Source: Cyclobacteriaceae bacterium (GTDB taxonomy: Bacteria > Bacteroidota > Bacteroidia > Cytophagales > Cyclobacteriaceae). Taken from it: a stretch of DNA of 64,000 nt. The translations under genes were made by a program, and so were the position numbers. Below are positions 43,942 through 53,133 of the stretch, in pieces. Within the stretch, counting starts at the first letter, position 1; the number at the start of each line of letters is the position of its first letter. The notes under the pieces were generated by a model, which saw nothing but the letters and a program-made list of their open reading frames with translations, was not told the origin of the DNA and ran no database searches. The stretch covers positions 52,429-116,428 of the forward strand of contig JAOUDZ010000003.1 in NCBI GenBank assembly GCA_029858965.1. The letters are read 5' to 3'.

Positions 43942-44262
43942 CAGAGGTATAACGCATAAGAATTCGGCGCAATACAGAGGAACGATATGGTAAGACCAAG
44001 AATACAGCGCATCATTATATCCCTGTTTCGCAAATTTCGGGTAAGGCCTTAACCATCCATTTATTCGTTTGAATCCTTCACCGGTGGAGCATATTTTGGC
44101 ACCATGGTTGATTTTCATGCTCCAAAATCTCTGAAATTACTGCCCGTTAACGCTATTATAGTGCAGTCCATCTAAAATTCGAAAAAACCATATTAGAAAA
44201 CGATTGTATAAATAGCGACTTTTTATAGATTTGTTATACTTGCCTAGCCCGGCCCCAACCTA

Positions 44263-45018
44263 TTGAACAACGCTATAGTCATTATCCCAACGTACAAAGA
44301 GCGCGAAAACATTCGTGGAATCATTGATACTGTTTTTAGCCTGCCTAAAGATTTTCACATTTTAATTGTTGATGATAACTCCCCGGATGGCACGCCGCAA
44401 ATTGTGGAGAAGATGCAGCAGGATTATAACGAAACAGAAGTAAGACTGCATCTGGTGAAGCGCACAGGAAAATTAGGGTTAGGAACCGCATACATTGCGG
44501 GCTTCAAATATGCCATCGAAAAAGGTTACGATTATATATTGGAGATGGATGCTGATTTTTCGCATGACCCTAAAGATCTCATTAATCTTTACCTGCAATG
44601 TTCAGAACGTGGGAGCGATGTAGCGATTGGTTCGCGGTACGCTACTGGTGTTAACGTTGTGAACTGGCCTATTGGGCGTGTGCTCCTCTCGTATTTTGCA
44701 AGTAGCTATGTCAGGCTGATTACAGGTATGCCAATTCGTGATACAACAGCTGGTTTTTTATGTTATCGAAGGCAGGTCCTTGAAACGATTCCACTAGACC
44801 TGGTAAAATTTGTGGGTTATGCGTTCCAGATTGAGATGAAATTTCTTACCTGGAAGTATGGATTCAAACTCAACGAAATACCCATCATCTTCACTGAGCG
44901 CACGCGTGGTGAATCAAAGATGTCAGCCGGAATCTTTAAAGAAGCCTTCTTTGGAGTCTTGCAGATGACCATAGAAAGTTGGTTTAAAAAGTATATCCCA
45001 CTTACACCAATTTCTTAG
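44263..45018 (+). CDS. Polyprenol-phosphate mannose synthase-like GT2 (TTG start)
   Basis: 251 residues, single-domain family 2 glycosyltransferase without C-terminal membrane helices. Matches DPM1: VIIPTYKERENIRGII, ILIVDDNSPDGT (first DDxS), ILEMDADFSHDP (metal DxD), GSRYATGVNVVNWP, RDTTAGFLCYRR and FTERTRGESKMS. Transfers mannose or a related sugar from NDP-sugar to polyprenyl phosphate for glycan or protein glycosylation. Start is TTG 44263; no upstream ATG fits. A near -7 box TATACTTG (44235-44242) precedes it. Convergent with the next gene (18 bp). Confidence 0.92.
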   Translation: MNNAIVIIPTYKERENIRGIIDTVFSLPKDFHILIVDDNSPDGTPQIVEKMQQDYNETEVRLHLVKRTGKLGLGTAYIAGFKYAIEKGYDYILEMDADFSHDPKDLINLYLQCSERGSDVAIGSRYATGVNVVNWPIGRVLLSYFASSYVRLITGMPIRDTTAGFLCYRRQVLETIPLDLVKFVGYAFQIEMKFLTWKYGFKLNEIPIIFTERTRGESKMSAGIFKEAFFGVLQMTIESWFKKYIPLTPIS

Positions 45019-45036
45019 CCTGCGCTTTGCCTTCTG

Positions 45037-45594
45037 CTATTCCTGAAATCCCACAAATGCAATTGGACCAACATGTGATTTCACCAGATCCAAGTCTGGC
45101 TCAGTTATTTCAGCCTCATAACCATCTTCTTTCAACATATTCAGAATATCTTCAGCAGCTTCATGCTGTTTGTAGATATGATAGTCTTCGCGCGCAAACA
45201 CGGGGTAACGACCTAATTTCTGCTCACGATCAACAAAGTTAAAACCGCACAGGAATAGCTTGCTGTCCTTATGTCTAATACGATACAAAGGCATCTGCGG
45301 ATATTGCTGGAGCCACTCTACGACTTCTTCTCGGGTACCTTGAATGATTTCCGTAAGTTTGTAAATCTTCATCACTTCACCCTGATTGGGCTTGTCCAGC
45401 ATTCGCAGGTCAAAATTATGAACATAGGATGACAAGCCAACACAACCGCACAAAACCATAAGCGGATTCTGGGCGTCACCGTGTAATCGGACATCCAGGT
45501 TCTTGGCATTGAAGAACGCCTGAAGCCGGCGATTTCTTTTTTGAATAGTATTCGTCAGGTCTGGCCTAACCGGATTCTTGAATTTTAACTGCAT
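45037..45594 (-). CDS. Conserved hypothetical protein, 185 aa
   Basis: No signal peptide or membrane segment. Hydrophilic and charged with a Cys-Gly pair (MVLCGCVGLSS) near residue 48 and a tail rich in acidic residues (EITEPDLDLVKSHVGPI). Shape (alpha/beta, several Trp/Tyr/Phe) suggests a compact cytosolic protein. The motif DKPNQGEVMKIYKLTEIIQGT may mark a family. I do not recognise the family; possibly found mainly in Cytophagales. Convergent with the GT2 gene; 92 bp from the permease gene upstream, transcribed the same way. Confidence 0.75.
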   Translation of the reverse strand: MQLKFKNPVRPDLTNTIQKRNRRLQAFFNAKNLDVRLHGDAQNPLMVLCGCVGLSSYVHNFDLRMLDKPNQGEVMKIYKLTEIIQGTREEVVEWLQQYPQMPLYRIRHKDSKLFLCGFNFVDREQKLGRYPVFAREDYHIYKQHEAAEDILNMLKEDGYEAEITEPDLDLVKSHVGPIAFVGFQE

Positions 45595-45686
45595 AAAATA
45601 TAAACCACTTCGAATAAGGTGGGCTCCTTATAATCGTCTAAATTAAACAAAATTAAAAAAAATATCCGAGTTAAACTCCTTAAATA

Positions 45687-46910
45687 CTAGTCAAACCGAA
45701 TGGTTTTAATAGGGTTTATCCGCGCAATCACCATTGTAGGTATTAACAATACGAAAGTAACGACGAAAAATGTAAGGAGATTTAGCAGCAAAATAATATC
45801 CCAATGCCAGGCAATAGGTACAAAACTCATATAATAATCATGCGGATTAAGCTTGATAATACTGAAATGATATTGAAGGGAACAAAGCCCCAATCCGATA
45901 AGATCTCCAAGCAGTAATCCCTTGTATATCAAATTAATACCATTAAAGATAAAGATAGACCGAATAAGTTTATTGTCCGCACCCATAGCTTTGAGCATGC
46001 CAATCATTTGTGTTCGTTCCATCACCAGGATCAGCACAATGGAAATCATATTGACACAAACCACACATAGAATTATGCCAAGTAAAATATTGACTTGTCT
46101 TCCCAGCAGATGAAGCCATTCAAAAACCTGACTGAATTTATCGCTGATGCGCTCGATGTTTAGATCAAAATCCATTGTTTCACCAATCGCAAAACCAGCT
46201 TCATCAACACGTGCAGGGTCTACAACGAACACCTCAAGGCCTCCAGCCAGACTATCTGACCAGTCATTTAGACGCTGGATCATTCGAATATCCGTTATAA
46301 TAACTTTTCCATCAAAGTATTCGGAAAGATTGGTCTCATAGATTCCGGTTACCCTTAGTCTCCTAAAACGAGGTGGGTTCTGGAAGAAATGAACGATGAT
46401 ATCGTCCCCGACTTTTGCCTTAATCTTGTTTGAAATAATACGGCTGATAACGACCTGATTTGCATAGCTGGAGTCAGGGAAGTCTATAAAATTGCCCTCA
46501 ACCATATTTACCCGAAAAGCTTCGACGTCGTAATTTCGTCCTACACCTTTCACCACTATACCCAAAACTTCATCATCTTCCGTTTTCACCAGACCTGGTT
46601 TGTGCGCATAAGCCTGTACGCGCTTGATAAAGGGGTACTTACCCTGGTTATCATAAATTTCAATGTGGTAGTTCATTGGTTCTTCCTCAGGGGAATTGCT
46701 CATCGTGAACTTTGTTATCATCAGGTGACCGCTGAAACTGTATACCTTATCCTTCACTTTTTCCTGGAAACCAAGCATTACCAGAAATGAAATGATGGCC
46801 GCACCTAGTCCTACGCCAATGCTGGCGATAGCTATTTTGTGAATGGCTGACGAAAAACCCTCCTTTTGTTCTCGACTTATTCTTTTGGATATGAAATACG
46901 AAAGGTTCAA
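45687..46910 (-). CDS. LolC/LolE-family lipoprotein-releasing permease (TTG start)
   Basis: 407 residues, FtsX-type ABC permease. Starts at TTG 46910: the encoded MNLSYFISKRIS matches the usual LolC/E opening, and the next in-frame ATG would remove it. One N-terminal helix (~24-46: IASIGVGLGAAIISFLVML), a large periplasmic domain (~47-265), and three C-terminal helices (ILLGIILCVVCVNMISIVLI, LIYKGLLLGDLIGLGLC, DIILLLNLLTFFVVTFVLLI). Works with a LolD ATPase, not in this window, to extract lipoproteins from the inner membrane. Start by rare codon may lower expression. Confidence 0.9.
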   Translation of the reverse strand: MNLSYFISKRISREQKEGFSSAIHKIAIASIGVGLGAAIISFLVMLGFQEKVKDKVYSFSGHLMITKFTMSNSPEEEPMNYHIEIYDNQGKYPFIKRVQAYAHKPGLVKTEDDEVLGIVVKGVGRNYDVEAFRVNMVEGNFIDFPDSSYANQVVISRIISNKIKAKVGDDIIVHFFQNPPRFRRLRVTGIYETNLSEYFDGKVIITDIRMIQRLNDWSDSLAGGLEVFVVDPARVDEAGFAIGETMDFDLNIERISDKFSQVFEWLHLLGRQVNILLGIILCVVCVNMISIVLILVMERTQMIGMLKAMGADNKLIRSIFIFNGINLIYKGLLLGDLIGLGLCSLQYHFSIIKLNPHDYYMSFVPIAWHWDIILLLNLLTFFVVTFVLLIPTMVIARINPIKTIRFD

Positions 46911-47015
46911 AGGTTATTGCTAACTTTTCAGCGTTAAGATTCTGCAAAATAAGATAACATAAGTCCACAATCAATAGCTGTGTTTATTGAAGGATTTCAA
47001 CATCAACGAAGTTAA

Positions 47016-47023
47016 TAGCTTTG
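47016..47023 (+). promoter_or_regulatory. -7 promoter box TAGCTTTG of the NamZ-like gene
   Basis: Exact TAnnTTTG; a TTG at 46987-46989 lies 26 bp upstream, rather far. Leader about 30 nt to ATG 47059. Confidence 0.45.
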
Positions 47024-47058
47024 CATAGCTTTTAGCCTAATATTAAAGCAACAGATCA

Positions 47059-48267
47059 ATGAAGAAGTTAGTTTTTAGGTACTTGATATTACTAAGTTGT
47101 TTACAATGCGGCAGCAATACTGGCGGAAAACAACCAACAACTTTCCCGAATGAAAAAGAAGTAGATCAACAAGCGGAGCATGGGGTTGTTACTGGTGCTG
47201 ATCAACTCGATATTGTGCTTTCCAGGATAGAAAGCAAGAATGTAGCCTTGGTGGTGAACTATACCGCCGTTGTTGGGAAAACGCATTTGGCTGATACATT
47301 GAAAACGTACGGGATACACATCAGGAAAATACTATCCCCCGAACACGGATTCCGTGGCACGGCGACGGCAGGAGAACACGTAAAGGATGGCTTCGATTCC
47401 AAAACAGGTTTGCCTGTCGTTTCATTGTATGGCGAAAATAGAAAACCAACTCCGGCGCAGCTCAAAGACATAGATGTAGTGATTTTTGATATCCAGGATG
47501 TTGGCGTGCGCTTCTTCACCTATATCGGAACCTTACACTATGTTATGGAGGCTTGCGCCGAAAATGGAAAGAAATTGATAGTACTTGACCGACCTAATCC
47601 TAATGCAGGTTATATTGACGGACCAGTTCTGCTTCCGGAATTCAAATCATTCATTGGCATGCATCCTGTTCCAGTCGTACATGGACTGACCATAGGTGAG
47701 TTTGCGCAAATGATTAACGGTGAGGGTTGGCTCGAAGGAAAAGAGAAATGTGAGCTTGAAGTAATCACGTTAAAAAACTGGAATCATAACGACGAATATA
47801 TTCTTCCCATCAAACCCTCTCCGAATCTTCCAAATCAACAAGCTGTTAAACTCTACCCTTCCATTTGCTTCTTTGAAGGAACACCCTTGAGTTTAGGCCG
47901 TGGCACTTTGATCCCCTTTCAGATTATTGGTCATCCTGATTTAAAAAATATGCCATTCCAATTCACACCACAAGATATTGAGGGTATGTCGATCAATCCT
48001 CCACAGGAAAATAAAGTATGCTATGGATTGGACTTACGCACGGTGGATGTTCCTAGAAAGATAGCACTGCACTACCTCATCGAAATGTACAATGCATTCC
48101 CGGATAAGGAAAAATTCTTCGTACCACACTTTGCCCGATGGGCGGGCAACAATCTTCTGGCACAACAGATAAAAGGAGGATTGAGCGAAGACGAAATTCG
48201 AAAATCGTGGCAGGAGGATCTTACGCGATATAAAGAGATGAGAAAAAAGTATCTATTGTACCCGTAA
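47059..48267 (+). CDS. NamZ-like exo-beta-N-acetylmuramidase (DUF1343 lipoprotein)
   Basis: 402 residues. Lipoprotein signal with lipobox-like ILLSCLQCGS (Cys ~17). DUF1343 hallmarks: NVALVVNYTAVVGK, ILSPEHGFRGTATAGEHV, LPVVSLYGENRKPT, DVVIFDIQDVGVRFFTYIGT, VLDRPNPNAG and FFEGTPLSLGRGT. The characterised member NamZ removes terminal MurNAc from peptidoglycan fragments, the first step of muropeptide recycling. The ATG is followed directly by the signal. Promoter box at 47016-47023. Next gene (endonuclease III) starts 77 bp downstream. Confidence 0.92.
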   Translation: MKKLVFRYLILLSCLQCGSNTGGKQPTTFPNEKEVDQQAEHGVVTGADQLDIVLSRIESKNVALVVNYTAVVGKTHLADTLKTYGIHIRKILSPEHGFRGTATAGEHVKDGFDSKTGLPVVSLYGENRKPTPAQLKDIDVVIFDIQDVGVRFFTYIGTLHYVMEACAENGKKLIVLDRPNPNAGYIDGPVLLPEFKSFIGMHPVPVVHGLTIGEFAQMINGEGWLEGKEKCELEVITLKNWNHNDEYILPIKPSPNLPNQQAVKLYPSICFFEGTPLSLGRGTLIPFQIIGHPDLKNMPFQFTPQDIEGMSINPPQENKVCYGLDLRTVDVPRKIALHYLIEMYNAFPDKEKFFVPHFARWAGNNLLAQQIKGGLSEDEIRKSWQEDLTRYKEMRKKYLLYP

Positions 48268-48343
48268 AAAGCCCAATACTTCGGGTAGCACGCGTTAGAC
48301 TTAATCGATGCTTGCGGGTTTTATTTACGACTTGATGTTACCA

Positions 48344-48979
48344 ATGACAAAAGTAGAAAAAGTAAAAGACATTCTCTCCATACTGGATAAACTTTATCCT
48401 GATCCAAAGGTCCCCCTGATGCATAAGGATGCTTACACGCTGTTGATTTCCGTACTGCTATCAGCGCAATGTACTGATGAGCGTGTAAATAAGACCACTC
48501 CTTTTCTGTTTAAGCGAGCTGACAATCCGTATGACATGGTTAAGCTCAGCGTAGGTGAAATCCGAGAAATCATTAAACCTTGCGGACTTTCTCCTATGAA
48601 GTCAAAAGGCATCCATGGGTTATCTAAAATATTAATAGAAAAGTATAATGGTAAGGTCCCCAACACGTTCGAAAGTTTGGAGGAACTCCCGAGCATTGGC
48701 CACAAAACGGCTTCCGTGGTAATGACGCAATGGTTTGGCTTACCTGCATTTCCAGTTGATACACACATCCACCGTTTGGCATACCGTTGGGGACTTACTA
48801 ACGGCAAAAGTGTAGCACAAACTGAGCGTGATTTGAAGCGATTAATACCAGAGGAGAAATGGAACAAAGTTCACCTTCAAATTATTTATTTCGGAAGAGA
48901 ATATTGCCCCGCCCGCGGCCATGTATGGAAAGCCTGCCCGATTTGCAAAAAATATATGCGGAAAGAATTAAGAAATTGA
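48344..48979 (+). CDS. nth: Endonuclease III-like DNA glycosylase
   Basis: 211 residues from ATG 48344, matching E. coli Nth in length. Helix-hairpin-helix with LPSIGHKTASVV, catalytic Lys121 (GHKTA) and Asp139 (FPVDTHIHRLAYR) are present. It removes oxidised pyrimidines and cleaves AP sites. The iron-sulfur loop is altered: cysteines occur at 188, 198 and 201 (CPARGHVWKACPIC), spaced C-x9-C-x2-C, and the fourth Cys of C-x6-C-x2-C-x5-C is absent, so a normal [4Fe-4S] cluster is doubtful. An upstream in-frame ATG at 48308 is less likely. Confidence 0.93.
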   Translation: MTKVEKVKDILSILDKLYPDPKVPLMHKDAYTLLISVLLSAQCTDERVNKTTPFLFKRADNPYDMVKLSVGEIREIIKPCGLSPMKSKGIHGLSKILIEKYNGKVPNTFESLEELPSIGHKTASVVMTQWFGLPAFPVDTHIHRLAYRWGLTNGKSVAQTERDLKRLIPEEKWNKVHLQIIYFGREYCPARGHVWKACPICKKYMRKELRN

Positions 48980-49044
48980 GTTTTCCCAACTATTGCAGTT
49001 GCAAATTCTTAAAGAGAAATGAAAGTGACGCGGATATACAAAAA

Positions 49045-49464
49045 TCAAGAAACAGATTTTTTATACATATTGAAAAACTGAGATGGAAGGAACCCAACAA
49101 TGAAAAGCGTTGAGCCGGTTATCAATAGTTCCGGCGCTCCCTGAAAGTGAAGGGCTTTGAAAAGTACCGATAAGCAAACAATGAAACCACTGGAAAGCCC
49201 TAACATAAATCTAAGTTTTTCAGATAAAGCCCGCTGAACTTTGACCTTGAAATAGCCAATGGACAATAGGGGGAGAAAGATGAAGGCAAATGATAAAAAG
49301 CCATAAGTTGGCAATTCATTGGCTCCTGGAAAGTGTAAAAATGCAAAGGTCCACCCTGAGACAAATGCTACAGCAGAAACCAATCCAATTAAATACATAA
49401 TTTTTTTTATGCGCATGATTTTAGCCGAATTTAATAAGAAAAATTCCCGTTGGAGTTCATTCAT
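49045..49464 (-). CDS. Four-helix membrane protein with two GldL-like repeats
   Basis: 139 residues, four hydrophobic segments. Two similar halves each resemble the N-terminus of the gliding motility motor protein GldL (FK.xHWPGA): first FVSGWTFAFLHFPGANELPTYG, second LSVLFKALHFQGAPELLITG. Relatives are seen in Bacteroidota as small membrane proteins. GldL uses proton flow to power T9SS and gliding; whether this protein has any such role is unknown, since GldM is not nearby. ATG 49464 used; ATG 49416 (MRIKKIMYLIG) is a shorter alternative. Confidence 0.72.
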   Translation of the reverse strand: MNELQREFFLLNSAKIMRIKKIMYLIGLVSAVAFVSGWTFAFLHFPGANELPTYGFLSFAFIFLPLLSIGYFKVKVQRALSEKLRFMLGLSSGFIVCLSVLFKALHFQGAPELLITGSTLFIVGFLPSQFFNMYKKSVS

Positions 49465-49681
49465 ACCAACCGGTGCATCTCAACTCCACCTCCTTCAATG
49501 CATCATCAATCATTTACTGAACAACCCTGATTTGGGCAGCAGATAACTTCTTGCTCAAAGGAAGTATTGGAAGAAACCAGGTTCAAAATAATGGGAGAAA
49601 GCTATAGAATTGTGATATATAAATAAGACTATGTTTAAAATAGTCTTGTCATTTACGTTATTTGGTGTTGTTTAACACACC

Positions 49682-50605
49682 ATGCAGGAATTGCGTATTA
49701 TTTTCATGGGCACGCCCGAATTCGCTGTACCCAGTCTTGAGATTTTAATTGAGCATAAATTCAACGTCGTCGCCGTTGTAACTGCCCCGGATAAGCCGCA
49801 AGGGCGCGGGAGAAAATTAGTCTTTTCACCTGTGAAAGAAAGTGCCATAAAACACAATATCCCAATACTTCAGCCCGCCAACCTAAAAGAAACCGGGTTT
49901 TTGCATGAATTGAAAAGCTACCATGCCAATCTTCAGGTTGTTGTGGCCTTTCGTATGTTACCCGAAGTGGTCTGGGCCATGCCTTCTCTTGGTACATTTA
50001 ATCTCCATGCTTCCCTGCTTCCGCAGTACCGCGGTGCGGCACCTATACATTGGGCTATAATAAAGGGAGAGAGAGAGACTGGCATAACCACATTTTTTCT
50101 GCAGCACGAAATTGATACCGGTAGTATCATCTACCAGGAAAAAGAACCCATCGATGAAAACGATAACTTTGGGACTGTCTCCTATCGGCTGATGATTAAA
50201 GGTGCACAACTCGTCCTGAAAACCGTGAAATCAATTCAAATTGGAGATTGCATTGCTATACCGCAGCCATCCCAGGTCACGGCGAAACATGCTCCAAAAA
50301 TTTACAAAGAAACCTGTGAGATCCGCTGGAATCAGCCATCAAGGGATGTGCGAAACTTCGTGCGCGGTTTGAACCCTTATCCCGCAGCGTGGTGCATCTT
50401 TTCCGGCAAGACTTACAAGATATTCGTAGTATCCTTTTGGGACAAAGATATTGACGGGCAGCATAAGCCTGGAAGCATCAACACTGATAACAAAAATTAT
50501 CTTTGTGTCAAGACCCAGGATGGTTGGGTTTCTGTAGAAGAGCTTCAACCTGAGGGGAAACGAAGAATGAATATCAAGGAATTTCTTATGGGGAATAAAA
50601 TATAG
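49682..50605 (+). CDS. fmt: Methionyl-tRNA formyltransferase
   Basis: 307 residues. Formylates Met-tRNAi using 10-formyl-THF. N-terminal domain starts [17 protein letters not shown]; the folate/catalytic motif is [20 protein letters not shown] with His (HASLLP), and [12 protein letters not shown] holds the catalytic Asp. C-terminal OB-like domain (~205-307: [22 protein letters not shown]). Directly followed, 74 bp on, by the DHFR gene: both depend on tetrahydrofolate, a sensible pairing. Confidence 0.97.
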   Translation: MQELRIIFMGTPEFAVPSLEILIEHKFNVVAVVTAPDKPQGRGRKLVFSPVKESAIKHNIPILQPANLKETGFLHELKSYHANLQVVVAFRMLPEVVWAMPSLGTFNLHASLLPQYRGAAPIHWAIIKGERETGITTFFLQHEIDTGSIIYQEKEPIDENDNFGTVSYRLMIKGAQLVLKTVKSIQIGDCIAIPQPSQVTAKHAPKIYKETCEIRWNQPSRDVRNFVRGLNPYPAAWCIFSGKTYKIFVVSFWDKDIDGQHKPGSINTDNKNYLCVKTQDGWVSVEELQPEGKRRMNIKEFLMGNKI

Positions 50606-50679
50606 TTCTATCTTATCGCTGCAAGCTTCAATGCATACATTGCGTGCTTGTCGTTTTGAACCTTATCGCTTTGACTACT

Positions 50680-51198
50680 ATGATTATATCGCTAATCGCC
50701 GCTGTAAGCGAAAACCATGTTATCGGAAAGAATAATGGCTTGCCCTGGCACCTGCCCGATGACATGAAGTTCTTTATGCAAACGACAAAAGGCCATCACA
50801 TCATAATGGGCCGCAAAAATTATGATTCAATTCCCGATAAGTTCAGGCCGCTACCCAACCGGACAAATATCGTAGTTACACGCCAGCCATCCTTCAGGGC
50901 GCCAGGTTGTATTGTTGTTAATTCCCTGGAAAGGGGATTGGAAATCGCGCAGCATAATGGGGAGCCGGAAGTATTTGTTATTGGCGGATATGATATCTAC
51001 AAGTTGAGTCTTGCCAAAGCCGATAAGCTTTATCTCACTGAAATACATGCCGTTATTGAAGGTGATACTTATTTTCCTGATTTTGATCAAAACGAGTGGA
51101 TTGAAATCTCACGAAAATCGCATCCAGCAGATGAGCGACATCTGCATAGTTTTGATTTCGTTGTTTATAATAGAATTACAACCAAACCTTATCCATAA
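50680..51198 (+). CDS. folA: Dihydrofolate reductase
   Basis: 172 residues from ATG 50680. NADPH-dependent reduction of dihydrofolate. Motifs: [29 protein letters not shown] with the substrate-binding Asp in LPDDM (~28), [30 protein letters not shown] (NADPH glycine pair), and [19 protein letters not shown] at 50644 would add 12 hydrophobic residues not found in the family. Downstream of fmt, 74 bp; likely cotranscribed. Resistance to trimethoprim cannot be judged. Confidence 0.97.
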   Translation: MIISLIAAVSENHVIGKNNGLPWHLPDDMKFFMQTTKGHHIIMGRKNYDSIPDKFRPLPNRTNIVVTRQPSFRAPGCIVVNSLERGLEIAQHNGEPEVFVIGGYDIYKLSLAKADKLYLTEIHAVIEGDTYFPDFDQNEWIEISRKSHPADERHLHSFDFVVYNRITTKPYP

Positions 51199-51254
51199 AA
51201 AAACTAATGCTTTACGACTTTTGCGTTTCTCACGTGATGGAATTGCCTAACCGA

Positions 51255-51338
51255 GTGCGCAATGGGCGGGTCATACAACTCAGGGTCTGGATCACCCATC
51301 GCACAATTGCATGAATGAAATTGTGGTAAATTGCGCAC
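51255..51338. other. Candidate structured RNA or multi-hairpin element
   Basis: Nested inverted repeats in the 205-bp gap before the SDR gene: outer GTGCGCAA (51255-51262) / TTGCGCAC (51331-51338), inner ATGGG (51262-51266) / CCCAT (51295-51299), and CACAATT (51302-51308) / AATTGTG (51319-51325). Together they fit a three-way junction. An alternative pairing GTGCG (51255-51259) / CGCAC (51300-51304) competes with the outer stem. Could be leader RNA of the SDR gene (66 nt upstream of ATG 51404) or chance. Confidence 0.35.
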
Positions 51339-51403
51339 ATGAAAATTTAAAATCACTTGATGTGATAATAACATGATATGATAAAACTTCCTTAATTGCA
51401 TCC

Positions 51404-52204
51404 ATGTCTGGTCTTAAGAACAAAGTAATCTGGCTCACAGGAGCCTCTTCAGGTATCGGTGAAGCACTGGTGTATGAACTTGCCCGTGAAGGTGCGAAAC
51501 TTGTTCTCTCAGCACGCAGAAAAGCTGAGCTTGAACGTGTAAAGCACAACTGTACACCTGAGTCACAGTTGAATATACGTATACTTCCCCTTGATCTTTC
51601 ACAGCCTGATTCCCTTGCGCAAGCAACGCGGGAAGCTATACAGGTTTTTGGTCACGTCGACATTCTTATCAACAACGGTGGCATCAGCCAGCGAAGTTTA
51701 ATCCGGGAAACCACGATGGAAGTTGACAGACGTATAATGGAGGTAAATTATTTCGGAGCAGTTGCTTTAACAAAAAATCTGTTGCCGCATTTTGTCGACC
51801 GTAAAGCCGGTCACTTCGTAACTTTGAGCAGCGTTACCGGAAAATTCGGAACACCCTTTCGTTCGGGCTATGCCGCTTCAAAACATGCCCTTCATGGATT
51901 TTTTGATTCGGTACGCGCCGAACACTGGAAAGACAACATTTTCGTAACCATGATCTGCCCCGGGTTTATCAACACCCCAATCACTTTGGCGGCACTCAAA
52001 GGCGACGGTTCCCCGCTTAACGAAGTAGACAAGGCACAAGCTAAGGGCAAACCTGCCGAATGGTGCGCAAAAAGAATAGTCAGGGCGATTGAAAGAAAAC
52101 GAGAGGAGGTTTACATCGGCGGAAAAGAAGTCCTTGGGGTTTATATTAAGCGGCTCTTTCCTTCCCTATTTTCAAAAATAATTCGAAAAGTGCCTGTTCG
52201 ATAA
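51404..52204 (+). CDS. Short-chain dehydrogenase (DHRS7-like)
   Basis: 266 residues. TGASSGIGEAL at 13-23 (NADPH loop), NNGGISQRS, catalytic Ser in VTLSSVTGKFG, YAASKHAL (Tyr and Lys), then PGFINTPIT. Basic C-terminus with EVYIGGKEVLGVYIKRLFPSLF, a hydrophobic segment that may contact membranes, as in DHRS7-like proteins that reduce lipid or steroid carbonyls. A structured region sits just upstream. Downstream gene is a permease 147 bp away. Confidence 0.9.
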   Translation: MSGLKNKVIWLTGASSGIGEALVYELAREGAKLVLSARRKAELERVKHNCTPESQLNIRILPLDLSQPDSLAQATREAIQVFGHVDILINNGGISQRSLIRETTMEVDRRIMEVNYFGAVALTKNLLPHFVDRKAGHFVTLSSVTGKFGTPFRSGYAASKHALHGFFDSVRAEHWKDNIFVTMICPGFINTPITLAALKGDGSPLNEVDKAQAKGKPAEWCAKRIVRAIERKREEVYIGGKEVLGVYIKRLFPSLFSKIIRKVPVR

Positions 52205-52351
52205 TACTCCAGGCTTTGATGGTCACCATGTTCGTATTGCAATTGGTGCTCACCCTACCAGGCAACTTCAATGAAGCCTTTCCATTCGGTTGAAATACGC
52301 TAGTCGGTACCCCTCAAATATGCTATCTTTCAGCCCTAACCTGAAAGCTGC

Positions 52352-53101
52352 TTGGAACTTTATCAAATTCCGTTGATCATCCTGCTGGGTTTTGGATCCG
52401 CTTTTTTGAATACCGTTGGCGGCGGGGGTTCACTGTTCACAGTACCAATCCTTACCTTCATGGGTGTTCCAATCACGATGGCAAATGCCACTGCCCGGGT
52501 AGCCATACTGGCACAAAACATCACAGCGGTTGGCGGCTTCCGCAGCAAAAAAGTTGAACTTCCCTTGCGCTATAGCCTTACCCTCGGCCTTGTGTCTATG
52601 GTGGGCGGTTTCATTGGATCGATGCTTGCTTCTACCATCGACGACAAAATATTCGGTCGAATCTTTGTTCTGGTCATGTTACTTTCAATAGCCTTGGTGA
52701 TATTCGATCCCTTCCGATCCACTATGCAGGGCGAAAACATGACGCCAAGGCGTCAGCGCATTGGTATTCTTTGTTTCTTTTTCGTCGGCATCTATGGTGG
52801 CTTTGTCCAGGCAGGTGTAGGATTCTTGGTTATCGGAATACTAAGTCTTGTAAATCATTTCAACCTTGTAAAAACGAACTATATAAAAGTCTTTGTCGCT
52901 ATTGTTTACACAGGCGTATCGGTAGCTGTGTTTGCATATCAAGATAAAATCTTGTGGCTAACAAGCCTGATACTGGCTATCGGACACGCCCTGGGTGGAT
53001 GGTATGCCAGCCGCTGGAGTGTTGATAAGGGAGAAGTATGGATCAAACGTGTTATGGTCATCTCCGTAATCGGCATGGCCATTAAACTTTGGTTTTTCTA
53101 A
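52352..53101 (+). CDS. TSUP (TauE/SafE) family permease, TTG start
   Basis: 249 residues, about eight membrane helices. Typical TauE/SafE glycine motif near the N-terminus, FLNTVGGGGSLFTVPIL, repeated in weaker form as GGFVQAGVGFLVIGIL. Moves sulfite, sulfoacetate or related organosulfur anions in known members; substrate undetermined. The only in-frame start before the first helix is TTG 52352; TATCTTTC (52324-52331), one base off the -7 box, lies 21 bp ahead. Convergent with the beta-lactamase-like gene, 32 bp between stops. Confidence 0.9.
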   Translation: MELYQIPLIILLGFGSAFLNTVGGGGSLFTVPILTFMGVPITMANATARVAILAQNITAVGGFRSKKVELPLRYSLTLGLVSMVGGFIGSMLASTIDDKIFGRIFVLVMLLSIALVIFDPFRSTMQGENMTPRRQRIGILCFFFVGIYGGFVQAGVGFLVIGILSLVNHFNLVKTNYIKVFVAIVYTGVSVAVFAYQDKILWLTSLILAIGHALGGWYASRWSVDKGEVWIKRVMVISVIGMAIKLWFF

Positions 53102-53133
53102 TTCACCTGCTCCAAACAACAGCAGCTCTTCAA

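Noticed and set aside
44086..44123. Inverted repeat GGAGCAT / ATGCTCC after the EF-G gene
   Set aside because: Only 7 bp with a 24-nt loop and no T-tract; within chance expectation.
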